Shown here piece by piece: positions 27,223 through 39,600 of a stretch of DNA of 64,000 nt. The stretch lies in NCBI GenBank assembly GCA_945859605.1, contig OX243816.1:30003068-30067067 (forward strand), in the 5' to 3' direction. The DNA comes from Lumbricus rubellus. Its lineage: Eukaryota > Annelida > Clitellata > Crassiclitellata > Lumbricidae. The notes beneath the pieces are model-generated. The model worked only from the letters and a program-made list of their open reading frames with translations, had not been told where the DNA came from and ran no database searches. A program made the translations under genes and the position numbers. The first letter of the stretch is position 1; the number at the start of each line of letters is the position of its first letter.

Positions 27223-28061
27223 AAGGCAGAATATTAAGATTAGCAGAACTGGCGAACATTTCATGATTAATTCGGTGTTGTAATTTTTAACAGAGATATA
27301 TGTGTTGGAACAGAGATATGCTGGTGCCATGATCATGACAAAATAGTAAATACCGGTAATTAATGTGTGCAAATATGTGTGTTGGTGGTGTACATTTAGT
27401 GCATACAGATTGCGTAGGATGAAGATACTACTGGTCATCAGTGTGTGGTTGGAAAGGACAGCCTGTTTCATGTGCAAAGGGCAATGTTTTTTATTACTGC
27501 AAACTTGAGTTAATGTTCCATAAAGGAAACTGTTTGGAAAACTAAAATGCTGTGAGTGCCTATGATAAAAAAGAAACCTGTAATACAAACAACAATGGAG
27601 TGAAAGCCAGTTGGTAAATGTAAAACAAGGTATTATACTTATATTATGCTTAGTTAGACAAAGGTCAGAGGAGAATGAGAGTGGCATACACTTTCATGTG
27701 TGTTGTATTCTAGTGTTAATGTGCCACATACAGACCATTATGCCCAGCTTTTATGATTAATGTTCAACTGAATGTAATTGTTTATTATTATGACCTGTTC
27801 TAATTATGTAATTATATATCTGTCATGTGTTCTAAGTATTGTAGCTGTTACTGCACTCTTAACTGTTATTGTTGCGCTTACTGGGAATCCTAACATTCAG
27901 TCTAGTAATACAAGTCACAAAACAATTACGAATTACTAACGATTCTTAATCAGGTCTTCAGTGCATCATGCATCATGGTGGTGCAGCATCAGCCACCAAA
28001 GCAAAACGGTGAATTAGGTGAATGGGAGGGAGATGTTTACTCCTGTAAGTTTAAACATGGA

Positions 28062-28114
<53 letters not shown>

Positions 28115-30627
28115 TAGACTGTTCAGAAAAAAATAATTTTGCATGAATGACACGCATAGGGTCTTAAAATGTGACATTTATGCACACAATTAACCTACCA
28201 AAATTCTACATCCATATCTCAATGGCAAATGACCCCTCAACAGGGTGTAACTTCTTCAAATAGTGCGAAGAAAAGCGATATTTGTGAAAAATTCTGTTAT
28301 TCTTTAGAAAATAGTTCTCTGCTATTTCTCAGCTTTTCCACTCCATGTTACTGTTATTCCATGAATACTTATCTTACTTTATTTCCTTATATCATTTATT
28401 TATTGTTATAGTAGGCCTAGGCATTATCTATGATTTATATTCAATGCTGATTGATGACGCTATTTATTAGGTAACTTGGACAGAAGACATCACACATCAG
28501 GCAATGCCCAAAGTTGCCCCGGCCAAAAGGTAGTGGGTAGGCCTATCAATGTCAATGATCCTATTCTGTACACAACTTCTGTATGAGGCTCAGAGACCAG
28601 CTCCTCCATTGAGCAAGGCATTATGGATGAATTCTGCCCTGAGGCAACCCTTGTGCATTTTGATGGTAAGCTGCTGCCAGGTGATGAGAGTGCTAATGCT
28701 GATCGCATGGTGGTGGTTGTGTCTGGCTTAGGAATTGAAAAAAGCTTCTAACCATTCCAAACTGCCTGGCTCTGAAACTGCTTTCCTACTGTGGAATAAA
28801 ATTGCTGAAATACTAAGAGATGAGCAAAGGGGTATCAGAATGGTTGGCTTGTTTGACACAATCAGTGGTAACACAGGAGTTCAGAGTGGCACAAAAGGTG
28901 TTGCTCAAAAGGTCTTTGACAAACACCTATTATTCTTGTTTGCAGACATAACAGGTCTGAATTAAATGCAGCATGCGGTTTCTGATTTACTCTTTATCTT
29001 CAATAGGCTTCGAATTGCAGTTTTCGCCAAGTTCAGACGTCAGTTACCTCTCACTGACAGTAACAAATTTGTTTCTTTTTGTAAGGAAACAAAAGGCTGT
29101 TCTCTGGATTACAGTGAGAAAGTATGGCTATAGAGCAGAACCATCAAGCTGTAGTTCAGCTTTATGTGAGGTGATCCATGTTGGTGATGTTGACAGCATC
29201 CAATTCAGTCTAAATGGTGCATATCAAAGGGCATTTAATAGTGCTTGAAGATACATCTTTTCCGATGAATGTCGCTCTGTATGTTGAGACATGGTTCACT
29301 GCACCCATCACCTTGGATGCTCTTTACAATAATTATATGAATGCTATACAACATGGAACAATTTCATAGCATTGAGAGCCAAACTTCAGATGTAGCCTTT
29401 CACAAAATGAAAAGGTTTCTCTGGTATATAGACTATTATGTCAGCGAAGAATTGGCAGGACTGTCATTTTTTCTGACATGGTCTTAGCTGACGAGAAGAA
29501 ACAGTTTCCGCATTACACAAGCCACAGATGAAAACTGATTTAAGGATTGTTGATCCAAAAACCTTCAGGTCATTTCAGTATAAAACTTTATCAGAGTTCA
29601 TGACACAGCAATCGATGCATCTATTTGCTACCCCAAAGTTGGTCAAGATTTTCTCTCTTATGATCTCAAAATATGCATTAGACGAGAAGGTTAGCGACAG
29701 TGACATTCCAAGAACACCGTTGCTGCATGCACTTTCTGTTATTAGGCCTAATGACTTTGGTGGGCATGCAGTAAAGTTAGCATCTAGGCCTAATTTTAAC
29801 TTGGTCCTCACATATGATGAGCTGCAACGTCAGCTCATCTTCCAAGTGGCTGAACACCATCGATAGCCTACTGCTACGCGGCAGATTTTCACTCTTCAGT
29901 CACAGTTAGACATTATTTTGATATCGGAAAAATAAACGCAACTACCTTGTATTGTTTCACATTACTGCATGGAACACACTTTTATGTTTGACCATCTTCA
30001 TTGGCTTCCCTTATTGCTCTGACTCAACTCAAGGTTTCTGGCACTAATTTACTTGCCTCATCCGAAACCAGTTTTCAGTTTTTTCCTCTGTCACTTCTCT
30101 TCGCCCGCTCCGCTCTTTTGACTGGCATGATCTCCTCATCCCACGAGCTGTAGGACCACCATTGTTAAAACTTGGGCCTTTGCTCTCAATGGCCTGCACT
30201 GTGGAACCAGTTTCCTCCTTCAACGCTTTCTCCTTATAAACTGGTGACCGAAGTGCCTCTTTTAATTGTCTTAAAGCCACTTGCTACTCTCTTGGTCTAA
30301 TGCACTGGGAGCGCCTCTGATCGGTGTGCACTGTGAAAGGCGCTATATAAATGTATAGACATGATACAATACAATGACTTGTATGTTTACTATAGTCTGT
30401 AGCCTATTGTGTGGCAGTAAATGATACAATGCATGAAATTTGTGATTTTTTTAATTTTTAAGAAAAATCGCACTTTTGAAAACTTCACTAGCTTTGAGGG
30501 GTCACTTAACATGGTCCCAGAGTCATAAAATTTCACTGAGTGGTTCATGACACCAAATGTCACAAATCCAGAGGGTATGCGAGGTGATTAGTTGAAATTA
30601 TTTTTTGACCATAGGAAAGCTGAACAC

Positions 30628-30672
<45 letters not shown>

Positions 30673-33600
30673 TTATTATACAGGGGTTTAGTCTAATTTA
30701 AGAGCTTGCTATAGGCCAGAGATTGCTAATGGGAAAGCCTGAAAGCAATGTTTCCTGTTTTTTGTTTTCAGTTCATTTGATATTTCTTTTCTGCTTTTTG
30801 CTTTGTCACTGTGTTTGCTCTGCTATGCTTTATTTAAGGACAACATCCATTGGCATTGCATAATTTAATTTGTAATTTGGTTCCCTAGTAGCAGGACTTT
30901 GTTATCACTTTATTGCCTTTTTTGTGGTCGTGTTACAATATGTAAACTTATTTCTTCGATTATCCCGCAAAGTAAAATATTTTGATTGATTGAATATAAG
31001 GTTTAATTTTGCAAAAAGATGGATGTGAATTGGACCATTGTGAGATAGGTCTTTGTTGATCTTTGCTATTTTGTATGTTGAACTGCCAACTTCTGGGCTA
31101 TTATGAACCTCTTCGGTCAGAATGTGTTTATCACATGTGCCTATGCATTAGCAGAACCTTTGTTCTGTTAAAATGAACAAGTTTTTCAATGCAAACCTAC
31201 TTGTAATAAAGCTATTAACTGATAATTTTAAAACTATTGTCTCAACATTATCTTTCTGTCAGTGACTGTCAATATGATAATGAGCTTTGGTTTTATGTGC
31301 CATCAGCTTAATTGAGTTGTGTATTATAGTGGTATGATGTAAGTTCAAAATTAATGATTATCATGTAAATATAAAGAGAGCCGACTGTTATTCCATCTAA
31401 ATACTATAATCTAAACCAATAATCTAAACCAATACTCTAAACCAATAATCTAAACCAAAAATCTAAACCAACATTCTAAACCAATAATCTAAACCACTGT
31501 AATTAATTCTAGACAATCTTAACACTGTTTCACTTCTTCAGAATCACATTATATCTTTTTAGTGCAATTTATTTATGTCTTATACTTACTTATTTCTCAG
31601 ATCTATCCCAGTCGCGTTCCAATGGATGGTGGATCTTCAGTTACAATAAATGGAACTAACCTGGGTTCAAGTTTTTCGAAAGTTAGAGTGGATGTCAATG
31701 GCATTGAAGTTAGAGGCAATGCAAGTGAATATGAAACATCAAAGCGGTTAGTAAAGATTCTAAACTAAGCCTTTTCTTTAGGGCTGTTGATTTAATCGCG
31801 TTAACGCGTGCGATTAACGCGTTAAAAAATTGTGCGATTAAAATTTTTTACGCATTAATCGTACGCGTTAAATAGATCTGATTAAAATGGAGTCAGAGCC
31901 AGAAAACTCGTTTTAAACGGAATAGTAGAGGAATTTTAGTAGAAAAAAGATCAATCGACTCAATAAATTTTCACCAGTTAGAGACTTGGCATAGTTGTTA
32001 GGTACACCCCAGTGATGAAAATGCCAAAAGTCCCCATAAATCCGAGCTGTGCTAGAGCCGCCATCCTGGAAAATGGCGGCCGAAATTCGGTGTTTTGTCA
32101 AAAACTCCAGAAACATCACAGATACAAAGAAATACAAAACAGCAAAAGTGATCCTCATTGAAAGACAAAGAAGTTTGGTGTATAACATTTCTTTCTAGGA
32201 ATACAAATAAAAATGTTACGTGGGATAAACTAGTAATTATAATTGTATTTCAATGCAATGTACTGATTTTTATGGCGGGAAAAACAAATGCTGTGCTGCG
32301 AATGATAATTTAAGATCAAATTTATATCAGTGTCTATGCTAGGCTTATGTAACTTAGTTTTTAGTCATTATATTATGATATCCGTGCATTATATTATGAT
32401 ATCCGTGCATTATAGTATGATATTCGTGCATTCTAATGATATCCGTGCATCATATTATGATCTCAGTGTATTATATTATGATATTCGTGGATTTTATAAT
32501 GATGTCATTGCTCTACATTATGATATTAGTGCTTTAAAGACTGATATCCGTGCATTATATTATGATATCCGTGCATTATAGTATGATATCTGTGCATGCT
32601 AATATGATATCCGTGCATCATATTATGATCTCAATGTATTATATTATGATATTCGTGGATTTTATAATGATATCAGTGCATTATATTATGATATTCGTGC
32701 TTTATAGACTGATATCCGTGCATTATATTATGATATCCGTGCATTATAGTATGATATCCGTGCAATCTAATATGATATCCGTGCATTACATTATGATCTC
32801 AGTGTATTATATTATGATATTCGTGGATTTTATAATGATGTCATTGCTCTACATTATGATATTAGTGCTTTAAAGACTGATATCCGTGCATTATATTATG
32901 ATATCCGTGCATTATAGTATGATATCTGTGCATGCTAATATGATATCCGTGCATCATATTATGATCTCAATGTATTATATTATGATATTCGTGGATTTTA
33001 TAATGATATCAGTGCATTATATTATGATATTCGTGCTTTATAGACTGATATCCGTGCATTATATTATGATATCCGTGCATTATAGTATGATATCTGTGCA
33101 TGCTAATATGATATCCGTGCATCATATTATGATCTCAATGTATTATATTACAATATTCGTGGATTTTATAATGATGTCAATGCACTACATTATGATATTC
33201 GTGCGTTATAGTATGATATCCATGCATCATATTATGATATCCGTATGATCTGTACTTACCACTTGATGCTATTAAAATCTGAGTTTTGGGATAACGATGT
33301 TTCAGTTGCATAATGGGCTTATATTGAATCTTGCACCGTCAATATATCAGAACCCCTATTCGTATTGCTAATTTCAAACGAAATGGGGGGACCACGTCCC
33401 ATGGCAGTTTTAAATGGGGCCATGGCCGGATTGGCTCCCCCTGGATCCGCCCCTGCACGGCTCTGCGTCATCAAGGTTCCCTGCAGACTTGATAACTTCT
33501 TTACTGGCATACGTTTTGGTGAAATATTTTCAATTCATCTCTCAACTCCTCATGGGTGGAGTTTATCAGGGGCTAGAGGAGCTAAGCCCCTCCCCCCAAG

Positions 33601-36600
33601 AAGGCCCAGATTCAACTTTTTACCATGAAAAGTGTATCTTTTTCCGGGCTTAGCCCCCTCCTCGTGATTCTTAATAAGCTTTAGGCCCTTAATTTTCCCT
33701 TTAGTGTGCCGTGCTGAAGTTTTATCACATCCAGTCATTGCATGAGCAAAGGGTAGAAGTTCACAAGCCTCCCCCCCCCATAGTCACTTTCTTAATGTGT
33801 ATGTTAAAGATGCTGGGAGCACCTTAGATTTCCCTGGCTTCAGAAACCAAAGTTCTTTAAAATCATTCGGGGCCATTGCAGTTGCAATTACTAGTAGATC
33901 CGTGTACTGGCCAACGATCACCGTTGAAATGTTATCTTTGACTTTATCTAGAGCAGCCACGGCGCTGCCACGTACAATTAAACAATATTCAGTCATTTTT
34001 TGGTCTTTTGATGGTGCAAGATTCAATATGAGCCCATATTCTACTTCAACATCGTTATCTCAAAACACAGATTTTAATTTAGCATCAAGTGGTAAGTATG
34101 GATCATACGGATGTCATAAAATAATGCACGAATATCATAATATGATGCATGGATATCATGCTATAACGCACGAGTATCATAATGTAATGCATCGACATCA
34201 TTATAAAATCTACGAATATCGTAATATAATACACTGAGATCATAATATGATGCACGGATATCATATTAGAATGCACGAATATCATACTATAATGCACGGA
34301 TATCATAATATAATGCACGGATATCATAATATAATGACTAAAAACTAAGTTACAAAAGCCTAGCATAGACGCTGATATAAATTTGATCTTAAATTATCAT
34401 TCGCAGCACAGCATTTGTTTTTCCCGCCATAAAAATCAGTACATTGCATTGAAATACAATTATAATTACTAGTTTATCCCACGTAACATTTTTATTTGTA
34501 TTCCTAGAAAGAAATGTTATACACCAAACTTCTTTGCCTTTTTATAAGGATCACTATTGCTGTTTTGTATTTCTTTGTATCTCTGATGGTTCTGGAGTTA
34601 TTGACAAAACACCGAATTTCGGCCGCCATTTTCCAAGATGGCGGCTCGAGCACAGCTCGGATTTATGGGGACTTTTGGTATTTTCATCAGTGGGGTGTAC
34701 CTAACAACTATGCCAAGTCTCTAACTGGTGAAAATTTATTGAGTCGATTTTCCTAAAATTCTTCCACTAGAAGGCTCTTACTTAAAACTAGTGATACATT
34801 CTTTGGCAAATATTACAAAAAGAATTTGAGTTTTATAGTAGCAATTTGTCGCTCAATCATCGCCTGCATGCAAACCAAAACATGCGTTAACGCTAGCGAT
34901 GAGACGTCGACAACGGCCGCATCGCATCGGCCACTAAAGTTGTTTTCTCACCCCGTCAGACTAGGTTGGTTGAACTGAGATGGCAAGACCAATGGATACC
35001 GATTTCAACTGATAAATGTTTACAGAAGGACAACTGAGACGAGGTCTCTTTTGGCAAGAACCGCAACCTCTTGAGAAAAATTGTGACTAAGCTTAAATAA
35101 TGCGGTCTAATAGTTAGACCTACTATTGTTAATTAACAAGAGCATCACTTGAACCGACCAATGTAAATAAACTGGTATGTCTAAACAATTGACTGAATAA
35201 ATAATTAATTTTGATCGTCAGAATACGGTTGTCTAGTTTTCACATTTATGCCCCTATCATTTAATTAAAGGTGGCTCAAATGAAAAAATTAACGGATTTT
35301 GAGCAGTTGACTGATTTGAACAGTGTTTCAATTCTGGCTGTCATACAAAACTGTTCAATAAATTAAATGCAGAAATTCAATAGGCCTAAGCCAAACGTTA
35401 TTGAATACGCTTGCAATATAAAAAATGCATTCAGTTATTAAAATTGTATGCTTCATGGGTCCTTATAAAATAGTAAGATTAATATATTTAAAGGAAATGT
35501 ATTGCGATTAATTTGCAGTTAATTGCGATTAAAAAAATTAATCGCGCGATTAATTTCGATTAAAATTTTTAATCGAACAACAGCCCTACTTTTCTTATTT
35601 ATTGTGATGATTGTGCTACATGTTTTTGCTAAGATGTTAGCAAGCACCCATGATAAGTTTTTATATGAGATAATATACATTCTATAATCTATATACAGAT
35701 TATAATATTATTCATTCGTTTAATATAGCACTGTTTAAATATCTCAACGGTACTGAATATATAACTATCTATGGCAATGATCAGGATCAGGCTATGATGA
35801 TATTTTAATTTAGATGATAATGATGCTAGGATGTCCAATTTGATTCATGGTTGATGTCTGAAATTTTTCCTTTAGGTATGTTTTCATTTCCAATGCTGTC
35901 AGTCAACCCGAGCAGGGTGTTGTCACAGTGACCATAAATAATGATGCCAGCCAAAGCATATCGAGAAATATCCTGTTCACGGTCAGTAACAAAAGAGTAA
36001 CTATTTACTCCTAAAAGAAATTTGGTCAGAATAATAAGCTTAGTTAACTTGGTGCCTATCAGGAAGAGAAGGCTGACTTGGTTTGGACATGTAACATAAA
36101 TGGAGGAGAAACGACTGCCAGCGACAGTGCTATGTGGACAAACAGAAGGGAAAAGAAGCAGAAGGAGACCACAAATGACATGGATGAAGAACGTGATGGA
36201 GGACCTAGAAATGAAGGGCTTGAACATACGAAGAGTGGTGGATAAGACAAGAGACAGAGCAACTTGGAGACGTTTTGTAAAGGCCTCATCGTCAGCATGC
36301 GCTTGACGGAGGAGAGATTGAACTTAGTGGCTACTATTGTGATATATTTGCCAAGCATAGTTAGCAGAGCAAGGTTCTTGTTTGATTGCCAGAAAGATTT
36401 ACAAGCCATTTCCAAACAGATTATACACTTTTCTCTTATGTGTGGCGGCATTCCTCTAGCTTTGCACTTCAATATGAGGCATAACTTCTAAGCATGTGCT
36501 TCTTTGACCTTCTCTGTGCTTCTGATTTACCTTTTCCATTTCGCTTTTGTTTAACCTGTTTTATTTTGCATACATCTCCTATTTCTCTGCCATTTTTATT

Positions 36601-39600
36601 TCCATTAATTGCCTTTTCATGGATCTTTATAGTTGCCATTGTGTATATTTTGTCTTTTGCTTAACCTGAGTTTTTACCTTTAGCCTTACTTACCTCTCTT
36701 ACCTCGTCATTAGCTTGTTTCTGTCTTGAAATTTCTAACAATGAGACTGTTATGGTATCTTGGTAATTGAGAATAATTGTTGCTGGTTCTTGATAGAATC
36801 CTCAGCTTCTTTCAATGCGACCACTGACGGGTCCAAAGGCGGGAGGAACCATGGTTACGATTAGTGGAAACGACCTAGATTCCGGTTCCAAAATCAGTGT
36901 GCGTTTTGGTGGAACGGATTGCCAAGTGATGAGGTTAATTTTTTTCAACTGAATGAAAACAGGAATATGGTAAGGTAAGGTAAGTATAATCACGTGGGAC
37001 GCCGTGGTGTAGTGGTGACGTCGTTGCCTTGGAGCCAGAATGTTAGAGGTTCAAATCCACCTCGCCGCGTAAGGACTTTGGGCAAGTCCTTCACTCACAA
37101 TTGCTCAGCGCATAGGCGTGAAACTCCGATGCAGTGTCCGCTCTGCAGTCGGGAGTGCCTCTGAGCAGAGAGAGCTTGAAGGGGCGCTATAACAAGTGCA
37201 CATACAAACAAAAGATATTGTACCACTTTCAAAACAAACTCATTGAAGGCACTTTTGATCTATTGCCACAAACTCCCAGTCAATTAATGCTGGAGAAAGT
37301 GAATGCCTGCATAAGCATCATCACCATAGTCAACCTGACATTGCCATAGTCAACCCGACATTTCCATAGTCAACCCGACATTGCCATAGTCAACCCGACA
37401 TTGCCATAGTCAACCCGACATTGCCATTGTCAACCTGACATTGCCATAGTCAACCTGACATTAGTCAACCTAACATTGCCATAGTCAACCTGACATTAGT
37501 CAACCTGACATTGCCATAGTCAACCTGACATTGCCATAGTCAACCTGACATTAGTCAACCTAACATTGCCATAGTCAACCTGACATTAGTCAACCTGACA
37601 TTGCCATAGTCAACCTGACATTGCCATAGTCAACCTGACATTAGTCAACCTGACAATGCCATAGTCAACCTGACATTGCCATAGTCAACCTGACACTGCA
37701 CCAAGTGACCTTTCTAGTGGAATGCTATTGTCAACAGAAGGGTATGATCAACATAATTACAGTCTGGATTTACATCGTGATGAGAGTTATTACATGATCC
37801 ATTAACTGCATGTGGCCACTGAGATCTGGTGCATGGTTAAAGAAATTTGTTTGTAAAACTCGGCCAATGCAGAAGGAAGAAAGTTTAAGCAGAAGAGAGA
37901 TGGACACAGTTCGAAGAGAATGAGAATTACAGACTGAAATGGAGGGGGAATGGTGCTGATATCAGATGGAATTGCTATAGTTGGTCTGTATGCAGGTTGC
38001 GGCACCCCATTTTCTGATAGCAAATCATGTTGACCCGTTTCTGCCATCAAATTCATCCTCAAAGCTGAGGACATTGAGGATTATACACTGTTGTTTGAGA
38101 AAATTATGACCCTTTATAAATCTCCTCTTTAATTCACGGCTAAGAAGGAAGGCATTTAATGTTTTTGTCAACTCTGTGGAGGAGTGCACATGACGATACC
38201 TTGAAGCTGAAGCGGCCTATCAAAGAAGATTTCAAACGACGGCTAAATTTCGCATTTTGGTTACATCTCCCCTTTTCAAATTTAGCTTGATGGTGAAGGT
38301 GCAGTGTAGGAGTTTAAATAAGTTCTTAAATTTTAACAATTTGTTAACTTCTTGCTGGTCCACTTACGTACATGTAAGTGGATAAAACGCTTCTAACATT
38401 GATGGCTGATGAATCTGCCATGCTGCAGCATTGCTGCTCAGTTGAACCGTCCGCCATCTCACCTTCAATGTACAAAGTTTATCCACTCTTTAATGCATTG
38501 AGTTGGAGTACGATTATGGTATTTCGAATATTGATGAATTTTAAATCTCTGCATTTTTTGAGAAAGCTGTTTTTGTTGTTATTTTAGTTTTGACAATACA
38601 CGTATCATTTGTCAGACAGCATCATTGAATAATGCTTCCATGGAGGTCACGACCTCTGCTAGTATGCCAGTCTCATCTGCACTTGTGACTGGTAGTACTA
38701 CTGTCACGTTTGACAGTGCCACACGAGTTCTCAACCAGGCATTCAACTTCGCTGACAATCCGTCTGCAGTGATGGTTACACCAGACGGAAGTTTTCGCAG
38801 GTCTGACTCTTTTGGACATCCGTACATCAGCACAATATGTCATTGTTTACTTTACCCATAAACATTTTGTGCCGAAACTTATTGTAGTGTGTAGCCATTG
38901 TTATAATGTGGACATATTTAACTTAGATGAACCTGTTGCATGGGTTAGACTTTTTGTCGTTCAAAATGTTCTATTGTGGTCGTTTGGTGGATTTATTCAT
39001 GCAGCATGCTTTGTCTAAATCAAATGCTTTTATTGCTCTAGTTTCCTTGAAATGGCATGTACTGTGTTTGGGCACTGTAGACATCATTGTGTTCATCATC
39101 ATCATCATCATCATCTTCATCATCATGGTCATCATCATCATCGTCATCACATTGTGCATAGTACTGTGTGATGCCAGTATGTAGGAAGTGTCTAATTTTT
39201 CTTCTGTTGTTTTTTAATGTGCCTCTGTTATCTTTATATTTGACAGTGGTGGATGCAGTATCACCGTTAAAGGTTCCAACCTTGACACCGCTTCTAGCAG
39301 TGCCATCCAAATTGGAGGCGTATCTGCAACCATTGTAGGTTTATTTTATTTCCGAGATTCAAATCGTTTGCTATTGTACACAATGAATGAATGAATAGTG
39401 TAATATACACGTACTTGGACATTTATATAGCAGAATTCAACGAGTAAACTCTTCTTTAGGTTCACTGCCTCTCGGCAGGTCCAGATGCCTAACGACGCCA
39501 CTCTTCTCGATGTTGTGCTTTTTCTTTGAGTTTTCCATATCCATCCTGCATCATCCAGTCCAAGAACTTTTCCCTAGGTCTTCCTCTTCCACTCCATTTT

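Larger units (their letters stand above)
31779..35588. mobile_element. 3.8-kb compound hAT-type element with giant internal hairpin (intron 13)
   Basis: The ends are TAGGGCTGTTGATTTAATCG and its imperfect complement closing in cgaacaacagcccta. The flank is a perfect 8-bp duplication CTTTTCTT (31771-31778, 35589-35596), as for hAT. Inside, a left arm (about 31905-33345) and a right arm (about 34013-34790) are inverted copies of each other. Both contain unique sequence (aatcgactcaataaattttc, atggcggc) and a 21-bp tandem repeat array, longer on the left. The loop 33346-34012 is unique. No recognisable transposase is seen, so movement would depend on an enzyme encoded elsewhere. Confidence 0.85.

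Noticed and set aside
27190..27687. 165-codon minus-strand ORF in intron 12
   Set aside because: One end translates a TA repeat, there is no recognisable domain, and composition fits AT-rich noise.
32330..33248. Long ORFs of MISVHYI-type repeats (83-120 codons)
   Set aside because: They are open only because the tandem unit is 21 bp, a multiple of three; the inverted copy gives the same ORFs on the other strand.
33784..34237. Overlapping ORFs of 80 and 146 codons in the loop of the hairpin element
   Set aside because: Opposite-strand overlap, partly running into the tandem array; no family resemblance. Could be a remnant of captured coding DNA, but I cannot support it.
36100..36306. 68-codon ORF as a host gene
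   Set aside because: It is the [12 protein letters not shown] closing block of a LINE reverse transcriptase.
37322..37695. CRISPR-like array
   Set aside because: Units are contiguous with no unique spacers, and the DNA is animal; it is a minisatellite.
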